In this document: positions 41,573-50,753 of the stretch, one piece after another
How positions within the stretch are numbered: the stretch's first letter is position 1
Layout: each line of letters starts with the position of its first letter
NCBI GenBank assembly: GCA_021741245.1
Contig: JAIOYF010000003.1
Location: forward strand, 310,001 to 374,000
Direction of reading: 5' to 3'
DNA from: Paracoccaceae bacterium
Lineage (GTDB): Bacteria; Pseudomonadota; Alphaproteobacteria; Rhodobacterales; Rhodobacteraceae
DNA: 64,000 nt
The notes under the pieces: generated by a model
Told to the model about the DNA's origin: nothing
Databases searched by the model: none
Seen by the model: only the letters and a program-made list of their open reading frames with translations
Position numbers and translations under genes: made by a program

Positions 41573-42469
41573 ATGACCATCTCGATGACGGGCTTTGCGT
41601 CGCGCAAAGGGCAGGCACATGGCTTTGCATGGGTCTGGGATATCCGTTCGGTCAATGGCAAGGGTCTGGACCTGCGCTTGCGCCTTCCCGACTGGGTGGA
41701 TGGGCTTGAACTGGCCATCCGGGCAGAACTGCAAAAGGCCTTGGGCCGTGGCAATGTCAACCTGACGCTCAAGGTCACGCGTGACGCGGCCGAGGGCGAG
41801 GCGGGGTTGCAGGTCAACCAAGCCGCCTTGATGGCCGTGTTGCAAGCTCTGCGCCGGGTCGAGGATGTTGCCATGGGCGCAGGCGTCACCCTTGGTCAGC
41901 CTACGGCGGCGGATGTTCTGGGGGTGCGTGGGGTTCTGGAAACCGCCTCTGGCGAAGAGGATACAGCCCCATTGCGTGCAGCCTTGCTTGCAGATCTGCC
42001 AGCCCTTCTGGATGATTTTGCCCAGATGCGCGCTACCGAAGGGGCGGCGTTGAACGGCGTGATCACCGCCCAACTGGCCGAGATTTCGGCGCTGACAGCG
42101 GCCGCCAAGGTGCAGGCCGATGCCCGGCGTGACGCAGGTGCCACGCAATTGCGCGAGGCCTTGGCCAAGGTTTTGCAAAATGCCGATGGTGTGGATGAGG
42201 CGCGGCTTTCGCAAGAACTGGCCATGATCGCGGTCAAGAATGACGTCACCGAAGAACTGGATCGCCTTGCCGCCCATGTGGATGCCGCTGCCGCCCTTTT
42301 GCAAGATACCGGTCCCATTGGGCGCAAGTTCGACTTCTTGATGCAAGAGTTCATGCGCGAGGCCAATACGCTGTGTTCAAAGGCGCAGGCGCTTCACCTG
42401 ACGCGCATCGGGCTTGACCTGAAAACCGTCATCGATCAGATGCGCGAGCAAGTTCAAAACGTGGAATGA
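41573..42469 (+). CDS. yicC: YicC-family endoribonuclease
   Basis: 298 residues, the family length. N-terminal YicC domain ([25 protein letters not shown]) and C-terminal DUF1732 (about 215-298; [36 protein letters not shown]). YicC proteins cleave RNA, including the small RNA RyhB in Escherichia coli. AGGGGGAGA precedes the ATG. It overlaps gmk by 4 bp (ATGA), a linkage conserved in many proteobacteria. Confidence 0.95.
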   Translation: MTISMTGFASRKGQAHGFAWVWDIRSVNGKGLDLRLRLPDWVDGLELAIRAELQKALGRGNVNLTLKVTRDAAEGEAGLQVNQAALMAVLQALRRVEDVAMGAGVTLGQPTAADVLGVRGVLETASGEEDTAPLRAALLADLPALLDDFAQMRATEGAALNGVITAQLAEISALTAAAKVQADARRDAGATQLREALAKVLQNADGVDEARLSQELAMIAVKNDVTEELDRLAAHVDAAAALLQDTGPIGRKFDFLMQEFMREANTLCSKAQALHLTRIGLDLKTVIDQMREQVQNVE

Positions 42470-43107
42470 CAATGCAGCGGCGTGGCCTTCTTTTAATTCT
42501 TTCCTCTCCCTCCGGGGCGGGCAAGTCCACCTTGGCACGGCGCTTGATGGAGTGGGACCCTGCCATCCGCTTTTCCATCAGCGCCACTACGCGCAAACCG
42601 CGTCCGGGCGAAGAGGATGGCGTGCACTATTACTTTAAGGGCCGCGAAGACTTTGAACGCATGGTGGCCGCAGGCGAAATGCTGGAGCACGCCGAGGTGT
42701 TCGGGAACTTTTACGGCAGTCCGATGGGCCCGGTGCAGGCCGCCATGGCCGAGGGGCGCGACACGCTGTTTGATATCGATTGGCAAGGCGGGCAGCAAAT
42801 CCGCAATTCGGCCCTTGGGCGCGATGTGGTGTCGATCTTTGTCCTGCCCCCCTCAATCGCAGAGCTTGACCGGCGTTTGCGTGGGCGGGCGCAAGATACT
42901 GAAGAGGTTATTGCCGGTCGCATGGCGAAGAGCCGTGATGAAATCAGCCATTGGGCCGAATATGACTATGTTTTGGTCAATGACGATCTGGACAAGGCCT
43001 TTAATGATCTGTTGATCATCTTGCAGGCCGAGCGGATGCGGCGCGATCGCCAGCCCGGCTTGTCGGACTTCGTGCGTGGATTGAACAAGGAGTTTGAGGC
43101 AAGATGA
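42466..43107 (+). CDS. gmk: Guanylate kinase
   Basis: 213 residues. P-loop [10 protein letters not shown] (about 13-22), GMP-binding [11 protein letters not shown] and GVHYYF, and the VFGNFYGSP segment are all intact. It converts GMP to GDP with ATP. An ATG two codons on (42,472) is a possible alternative start. Coupled to yicC before and to the carbonic-anhydrase-like gene after by ATGA overlaps. Confidence 0.96.
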   Translation: MTMQRRGLLLILSSPSGAGKSTLARRLMEWDPAIRFSISATTRKPRPGEEDGVHYYFKGREDFERMVAAGEMLEHAEVFGNFYGSPMGPVQAAMAEGRDTLFDIDWQGGQQIRNSALGRDVVSIFVLPPSIAELDRRLRGRAQDTEEVIAGRMAKSRDEISHWAEYDYVLVNDDLDKAFNDLLIILQAERMRRDRQPGLSDFVRGLNKEFEAR

Positions 43108-43634
43108 TCTATGCCCTTGACGGAATCGCCCCGCAGATCGACGCCAGTGCCTGGGTTGCCGCCGATGCAAATCTGATTGGCCGTGTGGTGCTGGCCGCGC
43201 AATCCTCGGTCTGGTTCGGGGCAACGCTGCGCGGAGATAACGAAGAGATTCGTTTGGGCGTGGGCTCCAACATTCAAGAGGCCTGTGTGCTGCACACCGA
43301 CCTTGGGTTTCCCCTGATCATTGGCGAAAACTGCACCATCGGTCACAGGGCAACCTTGCACGGTTGCACGATTGGCGATGGCACCTTGATCGGCATGGGG
43401 GCCACCATTCTGAACGGGGCCAAGATCGGCAATGGCTGTCTGATCGGGGCCTGCGCGCTGATCACCGAAGGCAAGGAAATCCCCGACGGCAGTCTGGTGA
43501 TGGGAAGCCCGGGCAAAGTGATCCGCATTTTGGACGCCGAGGCGCGGGGCAAGCTCTTGCTCTCGGCCCACGGGTATCAGGCCAATGCCCGCAGATTTCA
43601 GGCCGGACTTTCGGTCATATCGACACAAGGGTGA
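43104..43634 (+). CDS. Gamma-carbonic-anhydrase-family protein
   Basis: 176 residues of left-handed beta-helix hexapeptide repeats (for example [21 protein letters not shown] split over about 73-93), with metal His candidates at HTDLGF, IGHR and TLHGC. Members form trimers with zinc or iron between subunits; some hydrate CO2, others have acyl-transfer or unknown roles (YrdA/PaaY/CaiE type). ATGA overlap with gmk. The last 20 bp overlap the convergent unknown gene. Confidence 0.9.
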   Translation: MIYALDGIAPQIDASAWVAADANLIGRVVLAAQSSVWFGATLRGDNEEIRLGVGSNIQEACVLHTDLGFPLIIGENCTIGHRATLHGCTIGDGTLIGMGATILNGAKIGNGCLIGACALITEGKEIPDGSLVMGSPGKVIRILDAEARGKLLLSAHGYQANARRFQAGLSVISTQG

Positions 43635-43980
43635 TCTTGACGCTATCCGCGGCGGCGCGCAATTCGCGCTCCACCATGCCCGGATCGGGCAGGCGCGGCG
43701 AAAGCACTGTCAGAGAGCCGATGGCCCCGGCGGCATTCAGGGCCGCAATAACCCCCAAGGCATCGCCCTTCGCGGCGATCAATTCGCAGGCCATCATGGT
43801 GTTGTGCAGGGGAACCATCCGCTCGGTCGTGATGTCGGACAGCGCCAAAGCGATCACTTGTCTGCTGCCCGCAAGGGCAAGCGCCACATGATCTGGCAGG
43901 CCTATTGAAACCAGTATATCCCCCCGCAACGCCTGTGTTTCATCCTCCGCGGCAAAAGACATATGGACTGCTTTCATCAT
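43615..43980 (-). CDS. Unknown 121-residue protein
   Basis: No family recognised. The composition is soluble, with alternating hydrophobic strands and helices (ILVSIGLPDHVALALAG, VIALALSDITTERM), no signal peptide or membrane helix, and no cysteine except one. The start is uncertain (43,980, 43,977 or 43,962) and no clear ribosome site is seen. It converges on the carbonic-anhydrase-like gene with a 20-bp overlap and is divergent from the PhoR-like kinase gene. Confidence 0.65.
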   Translation of the reverse strand: MMKAVHMSFAAEDETQALRGDILVSIGLPDHVALALAGSRQVIALALSDITTERMVPLHNTMMACELIAAKGDALGVIAALNAAGAIGSLTVLSPRLPDPGMVERELRAAADSVKITLVSI

Positions 43981-44208
43981 GGGTGTTGATTAGGCCCGGC
44001 TCTCGTTGTTTCAATATGCACTGGTACAAGCGATTGGCTGTCCGCATCTGCAAGGTGGCGCAACTAACGGGTTCGTTATTTTATCTAAAATCAACTCTTA
44101 CTTTACCATTTGCGTCACGTAGAGGAATTCCAACAGACGTCAACCCTCCCTCGCATTCTCGCGCCAAAATCGCTAGACGGGGAAAGACTGGTTTTCTGGA
44201 AGGCCGAA

Positions 44209-45243
44209 ATGGAAGCAATTACAAAAGCCATGCTCACCGGACTGCCCTTGCCGGCTGTTATTATCGGTGTGGATGAAAAGCTGCGGGCGATGAATGCGCA
44301 GGCGGAGCGCTTCTTGGGCCCAGCGGCCATGGATCGGCATCACGCAATGACATTGCGCCAACCAGAGGTGCAGGCCGCCCTGACATCTGCCTTGCGTGAG
44401 GGGCGGGCAGGGCAGGCGCGCCATGTCGTGCAGGGCCCCTCGCAAGATTCCGTCTATCGCATGACCGCAACGCCCTTGCCCGGTGGGGCGGGGGTTCTGT
44501 GCGTTTTTGAGGATCTGTCCGAAGCCGAACAAATGGGCCAGATGCGCCGCGAGTTCGTGGCCAATGTCAGCCACGAATTACGCTCGCCACTCACCGCTGT
44601 CTTGGGGTTTATCGAGACGCTGAAGGGGGCGGCCAAGGATGATCCTGTGGCGCGTGATCGGTTTCTGACGATCATGGAGCGCGAGGCTGGCCGGATGAAC
44701 CGGTTGATCCACGATTTACTGCACCTAAGCCGGGTCGAGGCGGATGAACGCGTGCGCCCGACAGAACGGGTGGATGTGAACGAGATTGTGCAATCCACCA
44801 TGACCAGCCTGCGCCCCCTTGCGCAAGCTTCGGGTGTCGAGGTGATTTTGGACAGTGCCGAGGGCTTGGGTCCCAAAGCGTGGGTTGTGCAGGGCGACGC
44901 GGATCAATTGGTGCAGGTGTTCCAGAACCTGATTGAAAACGCGGTGAAATATGGCGGCAGTGGTGGCCCGGTGATCGTGAGGATGACCCCTGATCAATTG
45001 CCCAAAAGTGCGGCAGTGCGGGTTGAGGTGATTGACCGGGGTCCGGGGATCGACCCCCTTCATATCCCCCGCCTGACTGAGCGGTTCTACCGGGTCGATG
45101 GCCACAGGTCGCGCGAAAAGGGCGGCACGGGCTTGGGCCTTGCGATCGTCAAACACATAGTGCAGCGCCATCGGGGGCGGCTGTCGATTGACAGCGCGCC
45201 GGGCACGGGCAGCACCTTTTGCGTCATCTTGCCAAAGGAATAG
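44209..45243 (+). CDS. phoR: PhoR-like sensor histidine kinase without membrane helices
   Basis: 344 residues from ATG 44,209 with GGAAGG 6 bp upstream; an in-frame TTG at 44,110 would add 33 residues without a site. Residues about 10-105 form a PAS-like domain, then the H-box FVANVSHELRSPLTAVLGF (His122), N-box NLIENAVKYGG, G1 DRGPGID, F-box FYRVD and G2 GGTGLGLAIVKH. The sequence closely resembles PhoR, which phosphorylates PhoB under phosphate starvation, but no membrane helix precedes the PAS domain and no phoB or pst gene is adjacent. The gene symbol is tentative. Confidence 0.85.
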   Translation: MEAITKAMLTGLPLPAVIIGVDEKLRAMNAQAERFLGPAAMDRHHAMTLRQPEVQAALTSALREGRAGQARHVVQGPSQDSVYRMTATPLPGGAGVLCVFEDLSEAEQMGQMRREFVANVSHELRSPLTAVLGFIETLKGAAKDDPVARDRFLTIMEREAGRMNRLIHDLLHLSRVEADERVRPTERVDVNEIVQSTMTSLRPLAQASGVEVILDSAEGLGPKAWVVQGDADQLVQVFQNLIENAVKYGGSGGPVIVRMTPDQLPKSAAVRVEVIDRGPGIDPLHIPRLTERFYRVDGHRSREKGGTGLGLAIVKHIVQRHRGRLSIDSAPGTGSTFCVILPKE

Positions 45244-45250
45244 CGCGCAA

Positions 45251-45270
45251 GGGCGGCCTTATAGCCGCCC
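45251..45270. terminator. Hairpin at the phoR/nucleoside-hydrolase junction
   Basis: GGGCGGC (45,251-45,257), loop CTTATA, GCCGCCC (45,264-45,270). It lies 8 bp after the kinase stop and covers the last codons of the convergent gene. Short T content; probably a shared terminator. Confidence 0.5.
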
Positions 45271-46206
45271 GATGCGGTCGGTCAGCAGGGCAAAGAAGCG
45301 GTCGGCATCAATGCCGCCGATGAACAGCGCATTGGCGGGCCTGTCGGTGACACCCCACCAATCGGCCACCGTCATCCCCATGGTCAGTTCTGACTGAACC
45401 TCGATCTCCACATTGATATGACGCCCCTCGAACAAGGACGGGTCGATCAGATAGGCGATCACACAAGGGTCATGCAGGGGCGCGCCCTCGCTGCCGTATT
45501 TTGCCATGTCAAAGCGTTCAAAGAAATCCGTCCACTCGGCCACCATGCGCCCCGGTTCGGTGCCAAGGGCGCGAAACGCCTCGATCCGCGCGCGGTTGGT
45601 CAGGGCCTTGTGGGTCACATCCAGCGGCAAGACCACCAGAGACACCCCAGATTTGAACACGATATCAGCGGCATGCGGGTCGACGTAAATGTTGAACTCT
45701 GCCGCAGGGGTGATGTTGCCCACCTCAAAATACGCGCCGCCCATCAAGACGATCTGACCGATCCTTGGGATGATGTCAGGCGCGCGCTGCATGGCCGTGG
45801 CGATATTCGTCAGCGGCCCCAAAGGGCACAGCGTCACCGTATGCGCAGGTTCGCGGCGCAGGGTTTCGATGATGAAATCCACCGCGTGCTGATCTTGCAG
45901 GGGCATGGTCGGGTCGGCCAGTTGCGGGCCATCAAGCCCGGTTTTCCCGTGCACATGCTCGGCTGTTACCAGCGGGCGTTCGAGCGGCCTGTCGCAGCCT
46001 GCAAAGACCCGCACATCGGGTTTGCCGGCCAGTTCACACACGATGCGCGTATTGCGCTCGGTCAAGGGCAGGGGCACATTGCCCGCCACGGCACAGATGC
46101 CCAGAACCTCCAGATCCTCGGGGCTGGCCAAAGCCAGCAAAATCGCCACGGCGTCGTCTTGTCCGGGGTCGGTGTCGATGATGATCTTGCGTGGGGGATG
46201 GGTCAT
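45259..46206 (-). CDS. Inosine-uridine-type nucleoside hydrolase
   Basis: 315 residues from ATG 46,206 with AGGAGA 6 bp upstream; the open frame extends far upstream only because the opposite strand is coding. The family motif is complete: IIIDTDPGQDDAVAIL (about 8-23), with the calcium-binding aspartates, VLMGGAYFEVGN and AEFNIYVDPHAAD in the middle, and PLHDPCVIAYL with the Asp late. It hydrolyses the N-glycosidic bond of ribonucleosides to ribose and base. Pyrimidine or purine preference cannot be told. Divergent from the Asp-box protein gene. Confidence 0.93.
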   Translation of the reverse strand: MTHPPRKIIIDTDPGQDDAVAILLALASPEDLEVLGICAVAGNVPLPLTERNTRIVCELAGKPDVRVFAGCDRPLERPLVTAEHVHGKTGLDGPQLADPTMPLQDQHAVDFIIETLRREPAHTVTLCPLGPLTNIATAMQRAPDIIPRIGQIVLMGGAYFEVGNITPAAEFNIYVDPHAADIVFKSGVSLVVLPLDVTHKALTNRARIEAFRALGTEPGRMVAEWTDFFERFDMAKYGSEGAPLHDPCVIAYLIDPSLFEGRHINVEIEVQSELTMGMTVADWWGVTDRPANALFIGGIDADRFFALLTDRIGRL

Positions 46207-46326
46207 GGGCGTCTCCTGTCGGCGTAACAAAGCGGGGCGCGGCGCCGTTGTCCAGACGATAAAATCTGAATTGGGCCAATCTGCAGATCCTGCTAAGCTC
46301 CGCGCCATGCAGCAGCGGAGGGGCGC

Positions 46327-47406
46327 ATGGAAAACCGGGTTGAATTGTTGATGGGGACGAGCAAGGGCCTGTTTGTGGCAACGGCGGGTCCGGCAGATTT
46401 GGCGGCGCGGGTTGAGGGGCCGTTTTGTGACGGGGCCCCGATCAACCATGCCATCGGCGATGCCGCAACCGGTCAGGTCTGGGCAGCAGGGGGGGGCGGG
46501 TGGTTTCCCATGGGCGTGTGGCGGCGCGATGCTGCGGGTGTCTGGAGCTTTTCCAAGCAGGGGTTTGCCGAAGAGGTGCAATCCATCTGGTCGCTTGCCG
46601 GCGACGGGAATCGGCTTTGGGCGGGGACCAAGCCTGCGGCCCTGTATGAAAGTTGGGACGATGGCGCGACTTGGACCAAGCTGCCAGCGCTGAACGATGT
46701 GCCGGGGGCGGCAGATTGGCAACCGGGGGCTGTTGGTCTGACGCTGCACACGATCTTGTGCGATGGCAAAGGCGGCCTTTGGGTTGGGATTTCCGCGGCG
46801 GGTGTCTTTGCCAGCCCCGATGGCGGGCACAGCTGGACACAGCACAACCGTCGAGGCAACCGCCCCGGTCCGGCAGGCAGTCTGCCCCGCGATTGGGGCG
46901 ATGGGGTGGAGTTTCGCGCCGAGGACGAGATTTTCTCGTGCGTCCACAATATGGCTTTTGGCGCGGCACCCGGCCTGATTTACATGCAAAATCATCAAGG
47001 TGTCTATCGCACCCGTGATGCGGGCAGCTATTGGGAAGAGGTGACAGAAGGCCTGCCCTCGACCTTTGGTTTTCCCATCGGCGCGCATCCAAGCGATCCG
47101 GGGGTGGTTTGGACCTTTCCGCTGAATGGCGACAGCAAGGGCCGCTTTCCACCCGATGCCGCCGCAGCCGTTTGGCGGTCGCGCGACGGGGGCGAGACAT
47201 GGGAGCCGATGCGCAAGGGCCTGCCGCAAGACGCGTGCTTTTTCACCGTGCTGCGTCAGGCCATGGCTGTGGGGGGCACCTCACCGGCGGGGGTTTATTT
47301 TGGCACGAACACCGGCAGCGTCTTTGCCAGCCGTGACGATGGCGAGACATGGTCCGAAATCATCCGGCACATGCCAACCATCTTTTCGGTGGAGGTTGTG
47401 CAGTAG
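46327..47406 (+). CDS. Asp-box (BNR) beta-propeller protein
   Basis: 359 residues with five Asp-box motifs of the type SxDxGxTW: SWDDGATW, SPDGGHSW, TRDAGSYW, SRDGGETW and SRDDGETW, spaced 50-100 residues apart, as in sialidase- and VPS10-like beta-propellers. No signal peptide, so it is probably cytoplasmic. No catalytic Arg triad of sialidases is obvious. AGGGG precedes the ATG. A strong terminator follows directly. The substrate is unknown; proximity to the nucleoside hydrolase does not clearly imply a link. Confidence 0.88.
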   Translation: MENRVELLMGTSKGLFVATAGPADLAARVEGPFCDGAPINHAIGDAATGQVWAAGGGGWFPMGVWRRDAAGVWSFSKQGFAEEVQSIWSLAGDGNRLWAGTKPAALYESWDDGATWTKLPALNDVPGAADWQPGAVGLTLHTILCDGKGGLWVGISAAGVFASPDGGHSWTQHNRRGNRPGPAGSLPRDWGDGVEFRAEDEIFSCVHNMAFGAAPGLIYMQNHQGVYRTRDAGSYWEEVTEGLPSTFGFPIGAHPSDPGVVWTFPLNGDSKGRFPPDAAAAVWRSRDGGETWEPMRKGLPQDACFFTVLRQAMAVGGTSPAGVYFGTNTGSVFASRDDGETWSEIIRHMPTIFSVEVVQ

Positions 47407-47433
47407 AAAAGCCCTGCGCGAAGCAGGGCTTTT
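47407..47433. terminator. Bidirectional intrinsic terminator
   Basis: AAAAGCCCTGC (47,407-47,417), loop GCGAA, GCAGGGCTTTT (47,423-47,433): perfect 11-bp stem with A/T arms. It starts right after the Asp-box gene stop and serves the convergent iron-binding-protein gene. Confidence 0.92.
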
Positions 47434-47450
47434 AGGATTTAATCAATATC

Positions 47451-48455
47451 TTAACTGTCGAAGTTCACTTCTTCGGCCAGCTTCAGCGCAGCGGGGCGCA
47501 GCTTGGCAATATCGGTCAGGGGGAGCGAGTCTTGTGTGAACTCCCCCCATGAGGCCACAAGGTCAGACCGCGCCACGCCGGGTTTCACCGGGTATTCGTT
47601 GTTGGTTTCGGCATAGATCTTCTGCGCCTCATCCTGCGACAGCCATTCCATGAATTTCAGCGCATTGTCACGGTTTGGTGCGGCCTTGGTCATTGCCATG
47701 CCCGAGATGTTCACATGGCTGCCGTCGCCTTCAAACACTGGAAAGACGATCCGCACGGCTTCGGCGTCGGGGCGCTGTTCAGGATCGGCCATCATCTGAC
47801 CGATGTAATAGGTATTGCCGATGGCGATGTCACATTCGCCCGCCGCAATCGCCTTGACCTGATCGCGGTCGCCGCCACTTGGCTTGCGGGCAAGGTTGGC
47901 CTTCAGCCCCTCAAGCCACGTCTTTGCCTCGGCCTCGCCGTGATGAGCGATCACGGCAGCGATCAGCGCCACATTGTAATCATTGGTGCCCGAGCGGGTG
48001 CAGATGCGGCCTTTCCATTTCGGATCGACCAGATCCTCATAGGTCGTCACCTCGCCCTCGGCGACGCGCTCTTTGCTGGCATAGACGATGCGGGCGCGGG
48101 TGGTCAGGCCAAACCACTGCCCCTCGGGGTCGCGCAGCGTGGCTGGAACATTCGCCGCAATGACATCCGAACTCACCGCCTGTGTCACGCCCGCATCGAC
48201 CACTTGGGTCAGGCGCGCGATATCCACGGTCAGCACCAGATCGGCGGGGGAGCGGTCACCCTCGGCAACCAGACGCTCGGCCATGCCTTTGTCAACAAAG
48301 GCTACATTCACGTCGATCCCGGTTTCTGCGGTAAAGGCATCGACCAAGGGTTGGATCAATTCGGGTTGGCGGTGGGAATAGATGTTTATCTCATCGGCAA
48401 GGGCGGGCATCGCCACAGAGCAAAGGGCGGCGGCGAGGGAAAGGTTCATCTTCAT
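47451..48455 (-). CDS. Fe(3+) ABC transporter substrate-binding protein (FbpA/FutA-like)
   Basis: 334 residues, signal peptide ending MPALA (residue 20). Mature start EINIYSHRQPELI matches FutA/FbpA iron-binding proteins, and the tyrosines that bind ferric iron are in place (IGNTYYIGQMM, about 214-224, with an early Tyr25). ICTRSGTNDYNVALIA is also typical. It captures ferric iron in the periplasm. No permease or ATPase gene is next to it, so the partner transporter must be elsewhere. The upstream region has a good promoter with a dyad that may be an iron-regulator site. Confidence 0.93.
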   Translation of the reverse strand: MKMNLSLAAALCSVAMPALADEINIYSHRQPELIQPLVDAFTAETGIDVNVAFVDKGMAERLVAEGDRSPADLVLTVDIARLTQVVDAGVTQAVSSDVIAANVPATLRDPEGQWFGLTTRARIVYASKERVAEGEVTTYEDLVDPKWKGRICTRSGTNDYNVALIAAVIAHHGEAEAKTWLEGLKANLARKPSGGDRDQVKAIAAGECDIAIGNTYYIGQMMADPEQRPDAEAVRIVFPVFEGDGSHVNISGMAMTKAAPNRDNALKFMEWLSQDEAQKIYAETNNEYPVKPGVARSDLVASWGEFTQDSLPLTDIAKLRPAALKLAEEVNFDS

Positions 48456-48487
48456 ACTTGAGTCCTTTAGTCGGATTTGATGGGCTC

Positions 48488-48516
48488 GTTAAACCTGACT
48501 CTTTTACTTTGGTCAA
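48488..48516 (-). promoter_or_regulatory. Promoter and dyad of the iron-binding-protein gene
   Basis: Minus strand: TTGACC (48,511-48,516), 17 bp, TTTAAC (48,488-48,493). A dyad TGAC-N12-GTCA (48,496-48,515) overlaps the -35 and the spacer, an ideal place for a repressor. An iron-responsive regulator of the Rhodobacterales type is a reasonable guess. Confidence 0.5.
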
Positions 48517-48586
48517 TAGTTGAGTGAAAAAATCAGCAATTATCCGCGTAACATTTTTGGGAGAGTTACAGGCAAAGGAGGGGCAT

Positions 48587-49420
48587 CTATTTCCCCTTTT
48601 CCTCGGCCTTCGCCCGGTTCCACAGATCATCCATCTCGGCCAGATCAGACTGGGCAGGGCTGCGGCCAGCCTCGGCCAACCAATCCTCAATCCGCCCAAA
48701 TCTGCGGGTGAACTTGGCATTGGCGGCGCGGAGGGCGGCCTCTGGATCGACCTTGAGGTGCCGCGCCAGATTGGCCATCACAAACAAAAGATCACCAAAT
48801 TCCTCTGCCACCTCGGCCTCCGTCAACTGATCGCGGGCCTCAACCAGTTCGGCTGCTTCCTCGGCGATCTTGGCCACCACCTCATTGGTGGAGGGCCAGT
48901 CAAACCCAACGCGCGCCGCCCGTTTTTGCAACTTGACCGCGCGGGTCAGGCCGGGCAGGCCAAGCGCAACCCCGTCCAGCACCCGCGCAGGCCCGCGTTC
49001 CTTGGCCTTCAGCGCCTCCCAATCGGCAGTTTGCTGCTCGGCCGATTTGTCGCGACTGGCATCGCCAAAGACATGCGGATGGCGGGCCAGCATCTTGTCG
49101 GAAATGGCGCGGATCACATCCTCCAGATCGAACAACCCGGCCTCTTCGGCCATCTGTGCATGATAAACCGACTGGAACAGCAAATCGCCCAGTTCGCCTT
49201 GCAATTCATCCCATGCCTGCCGCTCGATGGCATCGGCCACTTCATGCGCCTCTTCAATCGTGTAGGGGGCGATGGTGGCAAAGGTCTGCTCCAGATCCCA
49301 TGGGCAGCCAGTTTGCGGATCGCGCAGCCGCGCCATGATTTCGCGCAAGCGCGCCAAACCCCCGGCGGGATCTTGCACAAGCTGGTCACTCTGGGCCTTG
49401 TCAGGACGGGGAAGGGGCAT
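48587..49420 (-). CDS. mazG: Nucleoside triphosphate pyrophosphohydrolase MazG
   Basis: 277 residues with two tandem MazG domains, as in the Escherichia coli enzyme. First: CPWDLEQTFATIAPYTIEE and ELGDLLFQSVYHAQMA; second: AEEAAELVEA and EEFGDLLFVMANLARHL. The EExxE...ExxD metal sites are present in both. It hydrolyses NTPs to NMP and pyrophosphate, cleaning nucleotide pools and lowering ppGpp. GGAG lies 9 bp before the ATG. Divergent from the M20 amidohydrolase gene. Confidence 0.95.
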   Translation of the reverse strand: MPLPRPDKAQSDQLVQDPAGGLARLREIMARLRDPQTGCPWDLEQTFATIAPYTIEEAHEVADAIERQAWDELQGELGDLLFQSVYHAQMAEEAGLFDLEDVIRAISDKMLARHPHVFGDASRDKSAEQQTADWEALKAKERGPARVLDGVALGLPGLTRAVKLQKRAARVGFDWPSTNEVVAKIAEEAAELVEARDQLTEAEVAEEFGDLLFVMANLARHLKVDPEAALRAANAKFTRRFGRIEDWLAEAGRSPAQSDLAEMDDLWNRAKAEEKGK

Positions 49421-49475
49421 TGCGGTCGACTCCGATTTCAGATTTGATCAACGGCTGATCGCAAGGAGACTGACC

Positions 49476-50639
49476 ATGCCTGTCCTTAACCGTATCGCGG
49501 CTTTTGCCGAAGAAATGAAGGGCTGGCGCCGTCATCTTCACGCGAATCCCGAGTTGGAGTTCGACTGCCACGAGACGGCGGCCTTTATCATCGACCGTCT
49601 GAAAGAGTTCGGCGTTGACGAGATTCACACCGGAATTGCCAAGACGGGTCTTGTCGCCATCATAAATGGCCAGATGCCCGGGCCCACAATCGGCATCCGC
49701 GCCGATATGGACGCGCTGGCCATCGAAGAGGTGACGGGGGCCGAATATGCCTCAACAATCCCCGGAAAAATGCACGCTTGCGGCCATGATGGCCATGTGA
49801 CCATGGCCTTGGGGGCGGCGAAATATCTGGCGGAGACGCGAAACTTCGCTGGCCGCGTGGCCTTTGTCTTCCAACCCGCAGAAGAAGAGGGCGGCGGTGG
49901 GAATATCATGGTGCAAGAAGGGGTTATGGAGCGGTTCTCAATCGCCCATATCTATGGCATCCACAATGCGCCCAATCTGCCCTTTGGCCATTTCCAGACC
50001 ACGCCGGGCCCGATCATGGCCTCGGTTGATACGGCATGGGTCAAGGTGACGGGCAAGGGCGGGCATGGGGCCACACCGCATGACTGCGTGGACCCGGTGA
50101 TTGCGGTGGTGGGCATGGTTCAGGCCGTTCAAACCATCATCCCGCGCAATGTCTATGCGCTGGATGAGGCGGTGATTTCCGTCACTCAGGTCCATGCGGG
50201 CACCGCCAGCAACATCATCCCCGAGGTCGCGATGTTTTGCGCCACCATCCGCTCCTTCCGACCCGAGGTGCGCGATCTGCTGAAAAAGCGGTTCCACGAG
50301 ATTGTCGAGGGCCATGCGGCAGCTTACGGCGTGAAGGCAGATGTGCATTACGATTGGGGCTATCCGGCGACGATCAATCATCCACAACAGGCCGATTTCG
50401 CCGCCGATGTCGCCTGTGAGGTTGCCGGTGCCTCTGCGGTGAACGCAAGGTCGGTTCGCGAAATGGGGTCTGAGGATTTCGCCTATTTTCTTGAGGCACG
50501 ACCGGGGGCCTATTTGTTCCTTGGCACCGGTCCGGGGGCAGGGCTGCACCATCCGGCCTTTGACTTCAACGATGATGCAGCCCCCATCGGGGCCAGCTTT
50601 TTCGCCCGTCTGGTGGAACGCGCTCAACCGCTTGGCTGA
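49476..50639 (+). CDS. M20 family amidohydrolase (aminoacylase/hippurate-hydrolase-like)
   Basis: 387 residues from ATG 49,476 with AAGGAG 8 bp upstream; the longer frame runs over the mazG start. Metal and active-site motifs of the M20D group: HANPELEFDCHETA, GIRADMDAL (about 70), HACGHDGH (about 100) and the Glu pair PAEEEGGGG (about 133). Cytoplasmic, two divalent metals; cleaves N-acyl amino acids or related amides. The substrate cannot be assigned. Confidence 0.93.
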   Translation: MPVLNRIAAFAEEMKGWRRHLHANPELEFDCHETAAFIIDRLKEFGVDEIHTGIAKTGLVAIINGQMPGPTIGIRADMDALAIEEVTGAEYASTIPGKMHACGHDGHVTMALGAAKYLAETRNFAGRVAFVFQPAEEEGGGGNIMVQEGVMERFSIAHIYGIHNAPNLPFGHFQTTPGPIMASVDTAWVKVTGKGGHGATPHDCVDPVIAVVGMVQAVQTIIPRNVYALDEAVISVTQVHAGTASNIIPEVAMFCATIRSFRPEVRDLLKKRFHEIVEGHAAAYGVKADVHYDWGYPATINHPQQADFAADVACEVAGASAVNARSVREMGSEDFAYFLEARPGAYLFLGTGPGAGLHHPAFDFNDDAAPIGASFFARLVERAQPLG

Positions 50640-50706
50640 GCATGGGTCTTGAGGGGCGGGCGGAAAATTCGGCGAAGCCTTGGATTTGAATTGATCTGTG
50701 AGCGAT

Positions 50707-50743
50707 CCTCACTCTATTCCCTTAAAGGGTATTTTGGGTGAGG
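50707..50743 (+). promoter_or_regulatory. Nested hairpin covering a ribosome binding site
   Basis: CCTCAC (50,707-50,712) pairs with GTGAGG (50,738-50,743), enclosing CCCTT-A-AAGGG (50,719-50,729). The right arm overlaps the Shine-Dalgarno GAGGGA of the next gene (ATG 50,754), so the structure could hide the site and slow translation. Confidence 0.45.
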
Positions 50744-50753
50744 GACGCATCGT

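Noticed and set aside
46207-47229. N-terminal extension of the nucleoside hydrolase frame
   Set aside because: It is antisense to the Asp-box gene, and the hydrolase has a proper start with AGGAGA at 46,206.
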